A stretch of 64,000 nt of DNA from an uncultured Pelagibacteraceae bacterium (GCA_902609685.1 CACLSR010000002.1:1-64000), one strand, 5' to 3'. Positions 46,847-55,955 are shown, counted from the first letter of the stretch. Program-made: numbers and translations. The notes: generated from the sequence alone by a model not told the origin.

Positions 46847-47260
46847 CTAAATCTTACCCATGTTATTTAAAATTTTCCAGCTTTTAGAATCTATTGGCAT
46901 TACAGATAGTCTACTTTGTTTAATCAGTGATAAATGGCTTAATTGCTTGTTTTTCTTAATTTCCTCAAGACTTACTGACTTATTTAATTTTTTCAAAAAC
47001 CTTACTGTTACAGCAACAAATCGACCAGATTTATCTGTCTTATCTAAATATGCTTCTTTAATAACCTCGACAATACCAACAATTTCTTTTCCAATGTTTG
47101 AGTGATAAAAAAAACATTGATCTCCTTTTTGCATCATTTTTAAATTTTTGGCAGCTTGGTAATTTCTTACCCCATCCCATGGAGTCCCCTTAATTCCAGC
47201 TTTTTTTTGCTGATCAATTGACCATGCGTCTGGTTCAGATTTAAGTAACCAATATTTCAT
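46847..47260 (-). CDS. EVE-domain protein
   Basis: This 137-residue protein is a single EVE (PUA-like) domain. [16 protein letters not shown] at the start and [14 protein letters not shown] (about residue 28-41) with [10 protein letters not shown] near 47-56 are signatures. EVE domains bind modified bases in DNA or RNA, such as 5-hydroxymethylcytosine or modified tRNA bases; the ligand here is unknown. It lies 11 bp upstream of acs in the same direction and may be co-transcribed with it. Confidence 0.92.
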   Translation of the reverse strand: MKYWLLKSEPDAWSIDQQKKAGIKGTPWDGVRNYQAAKNLKMMQKGDQCFFYHSNIGKEIVGIVEVIKEAYLDKTDKSGRFVAVTVRFLKKLNKSVSLEEIKKNKQLSHLSLIKQSRLSVMPIDSKSWKILNNMGKI

Positions 47261-47272
47261 TTTTTTTTAAAA

Positions 47273-48142
47273 TTACTTATTTATCTTTTTACTATTATTG
47301 ATTTTAGTAAAATACTCTATTGTTTTAGTTGATGGAGGATGCCCGACTTGGGTAAACCAATTATAATCAGGAGGATAAAAAATATCCATAATATTTTTTG
47401 GTATATCTTTGAATTTTTCTTTATGTTTGCTATTTACAAAAAACGCATTCGTACCAGTAATGTTGCAGCAAACAAGATGATAATTGTATTTATCAAAAAA
47501 ATTTGCATAGAATTGCAAACTACTACCCTGATCATCTTTTAATCCCCACACATAATTTTCTTGGTAAGGCATATTATAAATAATTGGAGGTGGAAATTTA
47601 GCATTATATTCTACAATAAAACAATCAGGTTCAAATCCATCCTCAAGTAAACATTCAGTAATATAAAAATCATTTCCATCTATATCTACAGAAACAACAT
47701 TTATTTCTGATTTTTTTATTTTTGATTTTTCTAATGCGTCATTGAAAATTTTAACACAATTATCTTTTGTAAGAAATTGTTTGAAAAAATTTAATTTACT
47801 TTCTTGTGGTAAATTTAGGTCAATATCAACTCCATCAATCCAAATTCCATTCCAGCCTAACATTAATAAAATTATAGTGTTACATTCTGTACCATTATTT
47901 TGTTTTCCACCACAAACACCAATTTCAAAGAAATTTCCTTGACTGATCTCGAGCCTATTTATAATTTCCATCAAAATGCCATCTTCATCATTTTGAGAAT
48001 AAAATTTCATTCCACTCTTATTTAAGATATTTTTTGATTTTAAAATTTTTTTATCCCAATGTCTTTGGATAAGCATATCTAAATGTCTTTTTATTAATGG
48101 AAAGAGACCTCTATAAATATTTATGAACTCATTATTACTCAT
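47273..48142 (-). CDS. FkbM-like predicted methyltransferase-fold protein
   Basis: This 289-residue protein has a Rossmann-like motif FFEIGVCGGKQNNGTECNT (about residues 71-89), GWNGIWIDG and VVSVDIDGNDFYITECLL, which resemble the SAM-binding core of FkbM-type methyltransferases and the sugar-linked proteins related to them. No certain catalytic residue is seen. It sits between tsaD and the EVE gene where I would expect gpsA and a YciI protein in other alphaproteobacteria, and so may be an accessory insertion. Many Cys and Asn residues; no signal peptide. Confidence 0.6.
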   Translation of the reverse strand: MSNNEFINIYRGLFPLIKRHLDMLIQRHWDKKILKSKNILNKSGMKFYSQNDEDGILMEIINRLEISQGNFFEIGVCGGKQNNGTECNTIILLMLGWNGIWIDGVDIDLNLPQESKLNFFKQFLTKDNCVKIFNDALEKSKIKKSEINVVSVDIDGNDFYITECLLEDGFEPDCFIVEYNAKFPPPIIYNMPYQENYVWGLKDDQGSSLQFYANFFDKYNYHLVCCNITGTNAFFVNSKHKEKFKDIPKNIMDIFYPPDYNWFTQVGHPPSTKTIEYFTKINNSKKINK

Positions 48143-48179
48143 AATTGAATAATATTTGATAACTTCATTAAATGCAAAA

Positions 48180-49253
48180 TTAAAGTTTTACTCCTGCACC
48201 TTTTAAAAATTTTGCGTTTTCATCTAGTGGCCATCTAGGTTTTGCTGGATAATTCAACTTGTCAAATTGTTTCAATTTATATTTTTCCAAACCTACCATC
48301 GCTATCATCGCCGCATTGTCACCACATATCTCAATTGGTGGAAAAATATTCTTATAATTATTTTCCTTACATAAATTAATTAACATAGACCTTATCTTTT
48401 TGTTAGCAGCTACACCACCCGCAACAACAAAAATTTTATCTTGTATATCATTTTGTTTTTCAAATTCATAAAAAGCTATTTGTGTTTTTTTTTTTAATAT
48501 TTCCTCAATAGTTTTTTGAAAGGAAGCTGCTAAATTGAATTTTTCTTGATCTGTTTTGATTGTTTTACTTATTTTAAGAATTGAAGTTTTAAGACCAGCA
48601 AATGATAAATTACAACCACCTTTGTTAAAAATAGGTTTTGGTAAGTCAAAAGAGTTTGGATCACCTTTTTCTGCCCAAAGCTCAATTTGGGGCCCACCAG
48701 GAAATTCTATTCCTAAAAGTTTTGCAGTTTTATCAAAAGCTTCACCCAAGGCATCATCAATTGTTGTTCCTAATCTTTTATATTTTCCAAGTTCTTGAAC
48801 ACTTAAATATTGAGAGTGACCACCAGAAATTAATAATAAAAGATAAGGATAATTCAAATTTGTAACTAATTTTGGACTTAATGCATGACCCTCTAAATGG
48901 TTTACAGCGATAAAAGGTTTATTAATTGAAGAGGCAAAAGCTTTCCCAAAGCTTAAGCCTACTGACAAACAAACGATTAGACCAGGACCTGCAGTCGAAG
49001 CTACTGCATCAATATTTTTGATTTTTATTCCACTATCATCCAAAGCTTTCTTCACGATTAAATCTATTTTTTCGATATGTGATCTGGCTGCTAGTTCTGG
49101 AACTACACCTCCAAATTCTTTGTGGACATCAGTTTGGCTAGAGACAATGTTTGATAAAATTATAGGTTTCCCTTGGTCATTCTCAGTTATAACCGAGGCA
49201 GCTGTTTCATCACAACTAGTTTCAATTCCAAGAATTAAGGGTTTTTTACTCAT
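48180..49253 (-). CDS. tsaD: tRNA t6A37 threonylcarbamoyltransferase TsaD
   Basis: This 357-residue ASKHA-fold enzyme transfers threonylcarbamoyl to A37 of ANN-decoding tRNAs. LGIETSCDETAAS begins the protein. The metal-binding HLEGH (in VNHLEGHALSP, about residue 118) and SGGHSQY are hallmarks, and the C-terminal CGDNAAMIAMVGL supplies the last ligand Asp. Length matches E. coli (337) with a modest extension. It diverges from hemC (56-bp gap), as in many alphaproteobacteria. Confidence 0.96.
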   Translation of the reverse strand: MSKKPLILGIETSCDETAASVITENDQGKPIILSNIVSSQTDVHKEFGGVVPELAARSHIEKIDLIVKKALDDSGIKIKNIDAVASTAGPGLIVCLSVGLSFGKAFASSINKPFIAVNHLEGHALSPKLVTNLNYPYLLLLISGGHSQYLSVQELGKYKRLGTTIDDALGEAFDKTAKLLGIEFPGGPQIELWAEKGDPNSFDLPKPIFNKGGCNLSFAGLKTSILKISKTIKTDQEKFNLAASFQKTIEEILKKKTQIAFYEFEKQNDIQDKIFVVAGGVAANKKIRSMLINLCKENNYKNIFPPIEICGDNAAMIAMVGLEKYKLKQFDKLNYPAKPRWPLDENAKFLKGAGVKL

Positions 49254-49309
49254 ACAAATAGTTTTTAATAATTGTACATTTCCAATACAAGAAAGAAATA
49301 AATTTATTT

Positions 49310-50227
49310 ATGACTAAAAAAATTATTATAGGTTCAAGAGGTAGTAAATTAGCATTGTTGTATGCTCAAAAAGCTAAAGAGCAAATTATTAAAAAAACTA
49401 CTTTAGATACAAATGATATTGAAATTAAATCTATTTCAACAAAAGGTGATCAAGTTAAAGATACTAGGTTGTCTGATATAGGTGGCAAAGGATTGTTTTC
49501 AACTGAAATTGAAAAAGAGTTAGAAAATAAAAGTATCGACATTGCAGTACATGCATTAAAAGATATGCCAGCAATAGAAACTAGCGGACTTAAAACAGAC
49601 TGTTTTTTAGAGAGAAATGATCCAAGAGAAATTTTGATAACAAATAATAAAAAAAAATTAAATGATCTTAAGCTGAAATCAATTATAGGAACATCTTCAT
49701 TTAGAAGGGAATTTCAAATTAAAAAATTAAGATCTGATCTAACATGCAAAATAATTAGAGGTAATGTGGATACTAGAATTAAAAAACTAAAGGATGGAAA
49801 TTATGATGCAATAATTTTGTCTTATGCAGGGATTAAAAATTTAAATCTTGAAAATGAAATAGCTGAAATTTTCTCAGCACAAGAAATCATACCAAGTGCT
49901 GGACAAGGAATAATTGCACTCCAATGTCGTGAAGCAGATAAAGAAATTATTTCAATTTTAAAAAAAGTAAATCATGAAGAAACGTATAAAAGAGCTCATG
50001 CTGAGAGAAATGTTCTCAAAGTTTTAGAGGGAGATTGTGAAACAGCAATAGGCGTTTATTCAAAAATAGAAAGTGATACAATTGTAGTTGAGGCAGAACT
50101 TTTTTCAATAGATGGCTCTCAAAGATTTTATGAAAAGAAATCTGGCCAGATTGATAAATTTAAAGAGATAGGTAAACAAATTGGGCAGAATTTAAAAATG
50201 CAATCAAATAATTCTTACAAAAAATAA
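49310..50227 (+). CDS. hemC: Hydroxymethylbilane synthase (porphobilinogen deaminase)
   Basis: This 305-residue enzyme links four porphobilinogens into hydroxymethylbilane. IIGSRGSKLALLYAQ starts domain 1, HALKDMPAIE follows (about residue 82), and LEGDCETAIGVYSK carries the cofactor-binding Cys (about residue 244). It lies one base before hemD. With hemE, hemH and hemJ about 30 kb away, much of the haem pathway is in the window. Confidence 0.96.
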   Translation: MTKKIIIGSRGSKLALLYAQKAKEQIIKKTTLDTNDIEIKSISTKGDQVKDTRLSDIGGKGLFSTEIEKELENKSIDIAVHALKDMPAIETSGLKTDCFLERNDPREILITNNKKKLNDLKLKSIIGTSSFRREFQIKKLRSDLTCKIIRGNVDTRIKKLKDGNYDAIILSYAGIKNLNLENEIAEIFSAQEIIPSAGQGIIALQCREADKEIISILKKVNHEETYKRAHAERNVLKVLEGDCETAIGVYSKIESDTIVVEAELFSIDGSQRFYEKKSGQIDKFKEIGKQIGQNLKMQSNNSYKK

Positions 50228-50228
50228 T

Positions 50229-50927
50229 ATGCATATTTTATTAACAAGACCACTGGAAGATTGTTCAGAAATGATTTTAAAGTTTAAATCATTAGGTCAT
50301 CAAGTTTCGCACATCCCACTGATTAATATTGAAAAGGTTAATTATGAGGAAATTAAATTTTCTGAATATGGAGGAATTATTTTTACCAGCGCTAATGCAG
50401 TGAAATATTTAGATCAAAATAACATAGACAAAAATATCAAATGTTTTTGTGTTGGTAATTTAACTGAAAAAAAGGCTAGATCATCAGGATTTCAAAACAC
50501 AGTAGCTGCAGAGGGTAATGTTTCTAACTTAAAAGAGTTAATTTTACAAACTTACGAGACAAAAAATAAAAAGTTACTTTATGTCAGCGGTGAAATTATA
50601 TCTGTTGATTTAGATCAACAACTCATGAAAGAGGGCTATGGAATAAAAAGAGTGATTAATTATAGAGTAAAACATAATCAAAAATTCAATGAAAGTTTTG
50701 TAAAAGATTTAAAATTGAACATGCCAGATATGGTTTATATTTATTCACAGAATAGTGCTCAAAGTTTTTTGAGTTTTGTCAAAAATCATCAAATTGAAAG
50801 CTTATGGATGAATACTAATTTATCGTGTATTGGGGAGAAAAGTTCATCTATATTGAATGAAATTAAATGGAAAAAAATATTTCTTTTTAATCCTGGAGAA
50901 GAAGAGTTTTTGTTATATAAAATTTAA
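50229..50927 (+). CDS. hemD: Uroporphyrinogen-III synthase
   Basis: This 232-residue enzyme cyclises hydroxymethylbilane with ring-D inversion. HemD proteins are poorly conserved, but MHILLTRPLEDC at the start, GGIIFTSANAVKYL (about residue 55), and PDMVYIYSQNSAQSFLSFV with a later CIGEKSS fit the family. The position directly after hemC gives strong support. It is followed 2 bp later by a MscS-like channel gene, where other alphaproteobacteria often have a mitofilin-like gene. Confidence 0.9.
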   Translation: MHILLTRPLEDCSEMILKFKSLGHQVSHIPLINIEKVNYEEIKFSEYGGIIFTSANAVKYLDQNNIDKNIKCFCVGNLTEKKARSSGFQNTVAAEGNVSNLKELILQTYETKNKKLLYVSGEIISVDLDQQLMKEGYGIKRVINYRVKHNQKFNESFVKDLKLNMPDMVYIYSQNSAQSFLSFVKNHQIESLWMNTNLSCIGEKSSSILNEIKWKKIFLFNPGEEEFLLYKI

Positions 50928-50929
50928 TT

Positions 50930-52015
50930 ATGGAATTGTTTAATAATTTTTCTGAAATATTTTTATCTGTATGGAACAAAGGTATTTTAGGTGTCGATAT
51001 CTTACAAATATTAATTGGTTTAGGAATTTTTTTAATTTTTTTAATTTTTAGAGGTCTAATTAGTAAACTTGTAATCAAAAAGTTAGAAATTATCTCAAAA
51101 AGAACAACAAATAAATTAGATGATACTTTCGTAAAATCTTTAATTGGTCCTGCAAGATTTTTACCAATTGTTTTAGGTTTTTTTATAGCAAGTTATTACA
51201 TGACATTTTCTATGGAAGGTAGAGAAATTGTCGATACTATAAATAGAACTCTAATAACCATATTAATTTTTTGGGTTATTCATCAAATTATAGAACCGGT
51301 CTCATATATCTTAAGCGGTCTTGATAAATTATTAACAAGAGAACTCATTGGATGGATTATTAAATCTTTAAAGATATTAATATTCATACTAGGGCTTGCA
51401 GCAGTCTTAGAATTATGGGGAATAAAGATTGGACCAATTATTGCTGGTTTAGGTTTGTTTGGAGTAGCAGTTGCATTGGGTGCACAAGATTTGTTTAAAA
51501 ATTTAATTTCTGGGATTTTGGTATTAGTTGAAAAAAGATTTAAAATCGGTGATTGGATTTCTGTCGATGGAATAATTGAGGGTATTGTTGAAAAAATTGG
51601 TTTTCGATCAACAACAATCAGAAAATTCGATAAATCATTAGCAATAATTCCAAATTTTCAATTTGCAGAAAATGCTGTAGTAAATGTAAGTGAAACTTCA
51701 AACTGGTTAATTAGTTGGATTATTACTCTCCAATATGACACTTCGGTTGATCAATTAAAAAATATTAGAGATCAAATTGAAGATCACATAAAAAAAAGTG
51801 ATGATTTTGACACTAACATAGGAATTGCAGTAAGAGTCGATAAGTTTTCAGATAGTTCTATAGACATGTATGTGCGTTGTTTCACAAAATCAGATAGTTG
51901 GAACGAATGGCTTTCAGTAAAAGAAAAACTTGCAATTGCAATAAAACAAATTGTTGAAAACAATAAGGCCTCTTTCGCATTTCCAAGTTCTTCGATTTAT
52001 ATTGAAAAAAAATGA
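50930..52015 (+). CDS. MscS-family mechanosensitive channel
   Basis: This 361-residue membrane protein has three or more N-terminal helices before the pore helix. The pore-lining stretch GLGLFGVAVALGAQDLFKNL (about residues 172-191) with its Gly/Ala packing, and the beta domain VEKRFKIGDWISVDG followed by GFRSTTIRKFD, are MscS features. It would release solutes upon hypo-osmotic shock. It overlaps the yggT gene by 4 bp. Confidence 0.93.
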   Translation: MELFNNFSEIFLSVWNKGILGVDILQILIGLGIFLIFLIFRGLISKLVIKKLEIISKRTTNKLDDTFVKSLIGPARFLPIVLGFFIASYYMTFSMEGREIVDTINRTLITILIFWVIHQIIEPVSYILSGLDKLLTRELIGWIIKSLKILIFILGLAAVLELWGIKIGPIIAGLGLFGVAVALGAQDLFKNLISGILVLVEKRFKIGDWISVDGIIEGIVEKIGFRSTTIRKFDKSLAIIPNFQFAENAVVNVSETSNWLISWIITLQYDTSVDQLKNIRDQIEDHIKKSDDFDTNIGIAVRVDKFSDSSIDMYVRCFTKSDSWNEWLSVKEKLAIAIKQIVENNKASFAFPSSSIYIEKK

Positions 52016-52302
52016 TTGCTATCTTTTATTTAGTTTTACAATTATTAAAACTTTATTCGTATGTGGTGATCGCTAATGTTATCATCAGCTGGTTAATCGC
52101 TTTTAATGTATTGAATACTCAAAATAGATTTGTTTATGCAGTTCTAGATTTTACTTACAGATTGACAGAGCCATTTTTAAGAAGAATAAGACGATTTTTA
52201 CCAAATTTAGGAGCGTTAGACATTTCTCCAATTATTTTACTACTATTGATTTGGTTTATAGAAATGTGTATGAAACTCTACATCGCACCAATGATATTCT
52301 AA
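52012..52302 (+). CDS. YggT-family membrane protein
   Basis: This 96-residue protein has two or three hydrophobic segments. VIANVIISWLIAFNVLN, then YRLTEPFLRRIRRFLPNLG and DISPIILLLLIWF, match the YggT family. Plant homologues (CCB3-like) act in cytochrome b6 haem attachment, and a bacterial role in division or nucleoid placement has been proposed; neither can be claimed here. It lies between mscS and folD. In other alphaproteobacteria a DUF167 gene usually lies between yggT and folD; here it is missing. Confidence 0.9.
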   Translation: MIAIFYLVLQLLKLYSYVVIANVIISWLIAFNVLNTQNRFVYAVLDFTYRLTEPFLRRIRRFLPNLGALDISPIILLLLIWFIEMCMKLYIAPMIF

Positions 52303-52307
52303 GATTT

Positions 52308-53153
52308 ATGATTTTAATTGATGGAAAAAAAGAAGCAGCACTATTAAGGGAACAGCTTAAAAAAGAAGTTACTGATCTAAAAAATAAATATAATAAAGTT
52401 CCAGGTTTAACAGTAATTTTGATTGGAGACTTAACTCCTAGTCAGATTTACGTTCGAAACAAAGAAAAATCTGCTACCGAAGTTGGACTTAAATCTGATG
52501 TGATTAAATATCCAGATAGTGTTGAAGAAAAAGTTATTTTAGAGAAGATAGATGAGTTAAATAAAGATAACTCTGTGTCAGGTATTTTGGTTCAATTACC
52601 ATTACCAAAACATATTGATAAACAAAAAATTATTGAAGCGATTGACCCATCAAAAGATGTAGATGGATTTCATCCAATGAATGTTGGAAATCTTTCATCA
52701 GGTTATGAGAGTTCCGTCCCATGCACACCATTAGGATGTTATTTATTAATTAAAAAGATAGAACCTAACTTAAATGGTAAAAAAGCAGTTGTTGTTGGTC
52801 GATCTAACTTAAATGGTAAACCAATGACTCAACTTTTACTAAAAGAAAATTGCACTGTTACTATAACACACTCTAAAACAAAAGACTTAAAAGCAGAGTG
52901 TTTAGAAGCTGATATTATTATTGCAGCTGTTGGTATTCCTGAGTTAGTAAAAGGTGATTGGGTTAAAAAAGATACAATAGTGATCGATGTTGGGATTAAT
53001 AAAACTGAGAAAGGTATCGTTGGTGATGTTGCATTTGATGAAGTTTCAAAAAATGCTAAAGCACTCACGCCCGTTCCTGGTGGAGTTGGTCCAATGACAA
53101 TCGCTTGCTTGCTAAAAAATACGATTGACTGTTTCAAAAGATCGCAAGCATAA
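52308..53153 (+). CDS. folD: Methylene-THF dehydrogenase/cyclohydrolase
   Basis: This 281-residue bifunctional enzyme interconverts methylene- and formyl-tetrahydrofolate states. YVRNKEKSATEVG includes the catalytic Lys (about residue 54), GILVQLPLPKHI follows, and VVGRSNLNGKPM binds NADP. TPVPGGVGPMT near the C-terminus is the family end motif. I place the start at 52308 (MILIDGKK), 5 bp after yggT; a frame from 52251 would overlap yggT by 52 bp. FolD feeds one-carbon units, which SAR11 uses heavily. Confidence 0.95.
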   Translation: MILIDGKKEAALLREQLKKEVTDLKNKYNKVPGLTVILIGDLTPSQIYVRNKEKSATEVGLKSDVIKYPDSVEEKVILEKIDELNKDNSVSGILVQLPLPKHIDKQKIIEAIDPSKDVDGFHPMNVGNLSSGYESSVPCTPLGCYLLIKKIEPNLNGKKAVVVGRSNLNGKPMTQLLLKENCTVTITHSKTKDLKAECLEADIIIAAVGIPELVKGDWVKKDTIVIDVGINKTEKGIVGDVAFDEVSKNAKALTPVPGGVGPMTIACLLKNTIDCFKRSQA

Positions 53154-53177
53154 TATTGAGTTCAATAAATTTTTTTT
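53154..53177 (+). terminator. Weak hairpin with T-run after folD
   Basis: TATTG and CAATA form a 5-bp stem with an AGTT loop directly after the folD stop, followed by AA and then eight T residues (53170-53177). The stem is weak, so termination may be partial. Confidence 0.3.
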
Positions 53178-53190
53178 GATAAGATAGGTT

Positions 53191-53394
53191 ATGAAAAAAC
53201 CTAAATACCCCTATAGAATTGCACTTCTTATGCTCATACTGACAGTTCCACCAATTGGCGCAACACAATTAGGTTGGTATTTATATGATAAACAAACTGG
53301 ATTTGATTATGGTATGATAGTTGGAACATTTTCAGTAATTTATGCTGCATGGTTAATGTATGAAAAGAATTGGAGAGAAGATGATGAGGATTAA
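53191..53394 (+). CDS. Small two-helix membrane protein
   Basis: This 67-residue protein has hydrophobic segments at residues 9-31 and about 41-58 joined by a short YDKQTGFDYG loop, and an acidic tail. I recognise no family with confidence. It lies 37 bp after folD and 3 bp before the SHOCT-domain gene, which likely forms a two-gene unit with it. The ATG is preceded by the purine-rich ATAGG (AGATAGGTT). Confidence 0.75.
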   Translation: MKKPKYPYRIALLMLILTVPPIGATQLGWYLYDKQTGFDYGMIVGTFSVIYAAWLMYEKNWREDDED

Positions 53395-53397
53395 ATT

Positions 53398-53664
53398 GTG
53401 GAAAAAATAATTTTCTTCGGATTAGCGATACCAATTTTAGCATTTGTCCTTTACTTGGGCGGAACAGCTATCATGAAAGGCTTTGAGGCCAAAAGAGAAA
53501 ATAAATCCAATGAGAGCTTAGAAAATCAGGACCATGAAGATAACTTATCTGATAATAATGATAAGTTAACAGATGAATTGGATAAATTAAATCAACTCCT
53601 TAAAGATGGTGTTTTAACTGAAGAAGAATTTAAAAAGGCTAAAAAGAAAATTTTAGATAATTAA
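53398..53664 (+). CDS. SHOCT-domain membrane protein
   Basis: This 88-residue protein starts with GTG and has one N-terminal membrane helix (residues 4-25). An acidic linker with Asn and Glu follows, and then a C-terminal SHOCT motif, LDKLNQLLKDGVLTEEEFKKAK. SHOCT domains are thought to assist oligomerisation or membrane complexes. It is 3 bp downstream of the two-helix protein gene, so the two may form a complex. Its end overlaps the metallo-hydrolase gene end by 4 bp. Confidence 0.8.
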   Translation: MEKIIFFGLAIPILAFVLYLGGTAIMKGFEAKRENKSNESLENQDHEDNLSDNNDKLTDELDKLNQLLKDGVLTEEEFKKAKKKILDN

Positions 53665-54665
53665 TTATAATCAAGTAATTTTTTTAAAGATCCAAATTCA
53701 CCTATTTTATAAATAATTGCATCTTCTTTTTTAAATCCATATTTTTCCGCTCCAGCTTTAAATCTTACAGGTGGCTCCATGATTGGTTCTAGAGATAAAA
53801 CAAATGTCCCCCAATGCATTCCAATCACCTTTTTGCTCTTTAAATTTTTTGCAACCTCTAAAGCTTCTTCCGGATTAGTGTGATAAACCGACTTATCTTT
53901 ATAAGGCATTATTGGATAAAAATTATAAGCACCAATATTTATAAACGTAAGATCAATTGGACCATACCTATTACCTATATCTTTATAAATGTTTCCTACT
54001 CCAGTATCACAACCAAATAATAACTTGATATGTTTATATTCGATCAAAAAATTTCCCCATAAAGTTTTATTAGTATCTGTTAGACTTCTTTTTGACCAAT
54101 GCACAGCAGGTAAAAAAGTAATTTTTAAATTTTCATTTATTTCAATTTTATCGTACCAGTCCATTTCATTTACATCGCTATAACCATTTCTGGTAAAATA
54201 TTTACTAAGTTTTAATGGGAGTAAAACTTTAGAATTTTTAAAAGGAAATCTCCGGATCGTCCTCATATCTTGGTGATCGTAATGATTATGGGTGAGTAAA
54301 AAAATATCTGTTTGTGGAATTTCGTTTAATTTTAGTGCTGGTTCGGTAAATCTCTTAGGTCCAAAAATTAGCGGCCCGGCATTTTTTGAAAATACTGGAT
54401 CTGTAATAATTGTTATCCCACCAAGCTTAATTAAAAATGTTGCATGGCCAATCCATGCTACATAATCGTCTTCTTGAAATTTTTTTAAGTCTGTTAAAAC
54501 TTTCTCTTTTTCAATAACATGTTCTTTGGGAACTGTCATATCAAGCTTTTTTTTCTCTCTATTAAAAATTTTGAAGGACCATTTAACATTAGGATCTGGT
54601 TTTGGTGAACCCTCAGGATTTCTAAAAGTACCGTCTGGTAAATGGTGATAAGGTTTTTTTTCCAC
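53661..54665 (-). CDS. Metallo-beta-lactamase-fold hydrolase, NAPE-PLD-like
   Basis: This 334-residue protein has the metal-binding signature THNHYDH at residues 125-131. Other conserved parts are IGHATFLIKLGGITIITDPVF (in parts: GHATFLIK, TITDPVF-like), PAVHWSKRSLTD and a final GMHWGTF. The family includes UlaG-like and NAPE-PLD-like enzymes that cleave phosphodiester bonds; the substrate is unknown. There is no signal peptide. It lies 5 bp after tesA in the same direction, so the two hydrolases may be co-expressed. Confidence 0.88.
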   Translation of the reverse strand: MEKKPYHHLPDGTFRNPEGSPKPDPNVKWSFKIFNREKKKLDMTVPKEHVIEKEKVLTDLKKFQEDDYVAWIGHATFLIKLGGITIITDPVFSKNAGPLIFGPKRFTEPALKLNEIPQTDIFLLTHNHYDHQDMRTIRRFPFKNSKVLLPLKLSKYFTRNGYSDVNEMDWYDKIEINENLKITFLPAVHWSKRSLTDTNKTLWGNFLIEYKHIKLLFGCDTGVGNIYKDIGNRYGPIDLTFINIGAYNFYPIMPYKDKSVYHTNPEEALEVAKNLKSKKVIGMHWGTFVLSLEPIMEPPVRFKAGAEKYGFKKEDAIIYKIGEFGSLKKLLDYN

Positions 54666-54670
54666 TTAAA

Positions 54671-55291
54671 CTAATTTTTTTTATTGTAAGTTTTTATAAT
54701 TGTCTCCTCTAAAGTTCTACTCATTATTATGGTGCCCTCTTCATTTGGATGTATACCATCACTTAAATTAAACTCGGGCTTCATCGCCACTCCTTCAAGT
54801 AAAAAAGGAATAAGTTCTATTTTAAATTTTTTGGCTAAATCAGGAAAAATTTTGTCAAATTTTTTTTTATAAGAAAACCCATGCGAGGTTGGAGCAATCA
54901 TCCCAGCTAGGATAATTTCAATATTTTTATCTTGAGCAATTTTTATAATTTTTTCTAAATTGCTTTTTGTTTCTTTTGGCTGGATGCCTCTTAACATATC
55001 ATTAGCCCCTAAGCATAAAATTATTAGATCTATATCTGGCTCACTTAAAGTCCAATCAGCTCTATTTAATCCCCCTGACGATGTACTACCAGAAACACTG
55101 CCATCAACAATCTCAATATTGTAACCCTTTGCTTCTAAATTCTCTTCTAAAACCACTGGTAAACTATTGTCATCAGACAAACCATAACCAGCCATTAAAC
55201 TATCACCAAATAATACGATCTTTTCGATTGCATATGCATTAATGGTTAGTAGACAGATAATAATAATTTTAATAATAAAACTTTTGTTCAT
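54671..55291 (-). CDS. tesA: Periplasmic SGNH esterase/lysophospholipase TesA-like
   Basis: This 206-residue protein has a signal peptide of about 21 residues ending in NAYA. The GDSL block is FGDSLMAGYG (from residue 28), the second block VDGSVSGSTSSGG, the third LGANDMLRG, and the last DGIHPNEEG, giving the catalytic Ser, Gly, Asn and Asp/His. I use the ATG at 55291, directly before the signal peptide, rather than a frame 63 codons longer into the ABC gene. The start shares CATG with the divergent ABC gene, so the promoters overlap. Confidence 0.9.
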   Translation of the reverse strand: MNKSFIIKIIIICLLTINAYAIEKIVLFGDSLMAGYGLSDDNSLPVVLEENLEAKGYNIEIVDGSVSGSTSSGGLNRADWTLSEPDIDLIILCLGANDMLRGIQPKETKSNLEKIIKIAQDKNIEIILAGMIAPTSHGFSYKKKFDKIFPDLAKKFKIELIPFLLEGVAMKPEFNLSDGIHPNEEGTIIMSRTLEETIIKTYNKKN

Positions 55292-55955
55292 GAGTATTCT
55301 TCTTAAATTAAAAAAAATAAATCTTAAATACCAAACTGGTAAAGATAATATCAGTGTTTTAAAAGATATAAATTTGACCACAAAAAAAAAAGAAACTATT
55401 TCAATAGTAGGTGAGAGTGGTTCAGGAAAAACAAGTTTAATCATGTTAATTGGTGGTTTAGAGCGTCCAACTTCAGGCAAGATATACTTTCAAGACCACG
55501 AAATTACAAAATTAAGTGAGGATGAAGTATCAAAAATCAGAAAAAAAAATATTGGTATAATTTTTCAGTCTTTTTATTTAATTCCAAATTATACAGCCCT
55601 AGAAAATGTAACCTTAATTCTTGAATTGAATAAATTTAAAAATCCTGAGAAAGAGGCCAAATCTCTTTTAGACAGATTTGGCTTAAAACATCGACTAAAT
55701 AATTTACCCAGTCAGTTATCTGGAGGAGAACAACAGCGTGTCGCTATCGCAAGAGCTATTGCCATGAAGCCAGAGCTAATTCTAGCTGATGAACCTACAG
55801 GAAATTTAGATACAGAAAATTCCGATATGATTTCTAAAATTTTATTTAGGTATGTTAAAGAGGAGGGTTCCTCATTAATTATGGTAACACACGACCCAAA
55901 ACTTGCTAACCGCGCAAGCAAAAAAATTAAAATTAAAGATGGAAAAATTAAATAA
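55290..55955 (+). CDS. ABC transporter ATP-binding protein (LolD/YbbA-type)
   Basis: This 221-residue ATPase has Walker A GESGSGKT (residues 41-48), signature LSGGEQQRVAIARA (about 141-154), Walker B LILADEPTGNLD and the switch His in VTHDP. It belongs to the MacB/LolD group that powers FtsX-like permeases. The ATG at 55290 lies within CATG shared with tesA on the other strand. It overlaps the permease gene by 17 bp. tesA-ybbA-ybbP is a widespread arrangement, which supports the pairing. Confidence 0.94.
   Translation: MSILLKLKKINLKYQTGKDNISVLKDINLTTKKKETISIVGESGSGKTSLIMLIGGLERPTSGKIYFQDHEITKLSEDEVSKIRKKNIGIIFQSFYLIPNYTALENVTLILELNKFKNPEKEAKSLLDRFGLKHRLNNLPSQLSGGEQQRVAIARAIAMKPELILADEPTGNLDTENSDMISKILFRYVKEEGSSLIMVTHDPKLANRASKKIKIKDGKIK

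Noticed and set aside
52251-52307. N-terminal extension of folD
   Set aside because: It overlaps the yggT coding region, and FolD family sequence begins at MILIDGKK.
55292-55480. 63-codon N-terminal extension of tesA
   Set aside because: It is antisense to the ABC gene start, and the signal peptide begins at the ATG at 55291.
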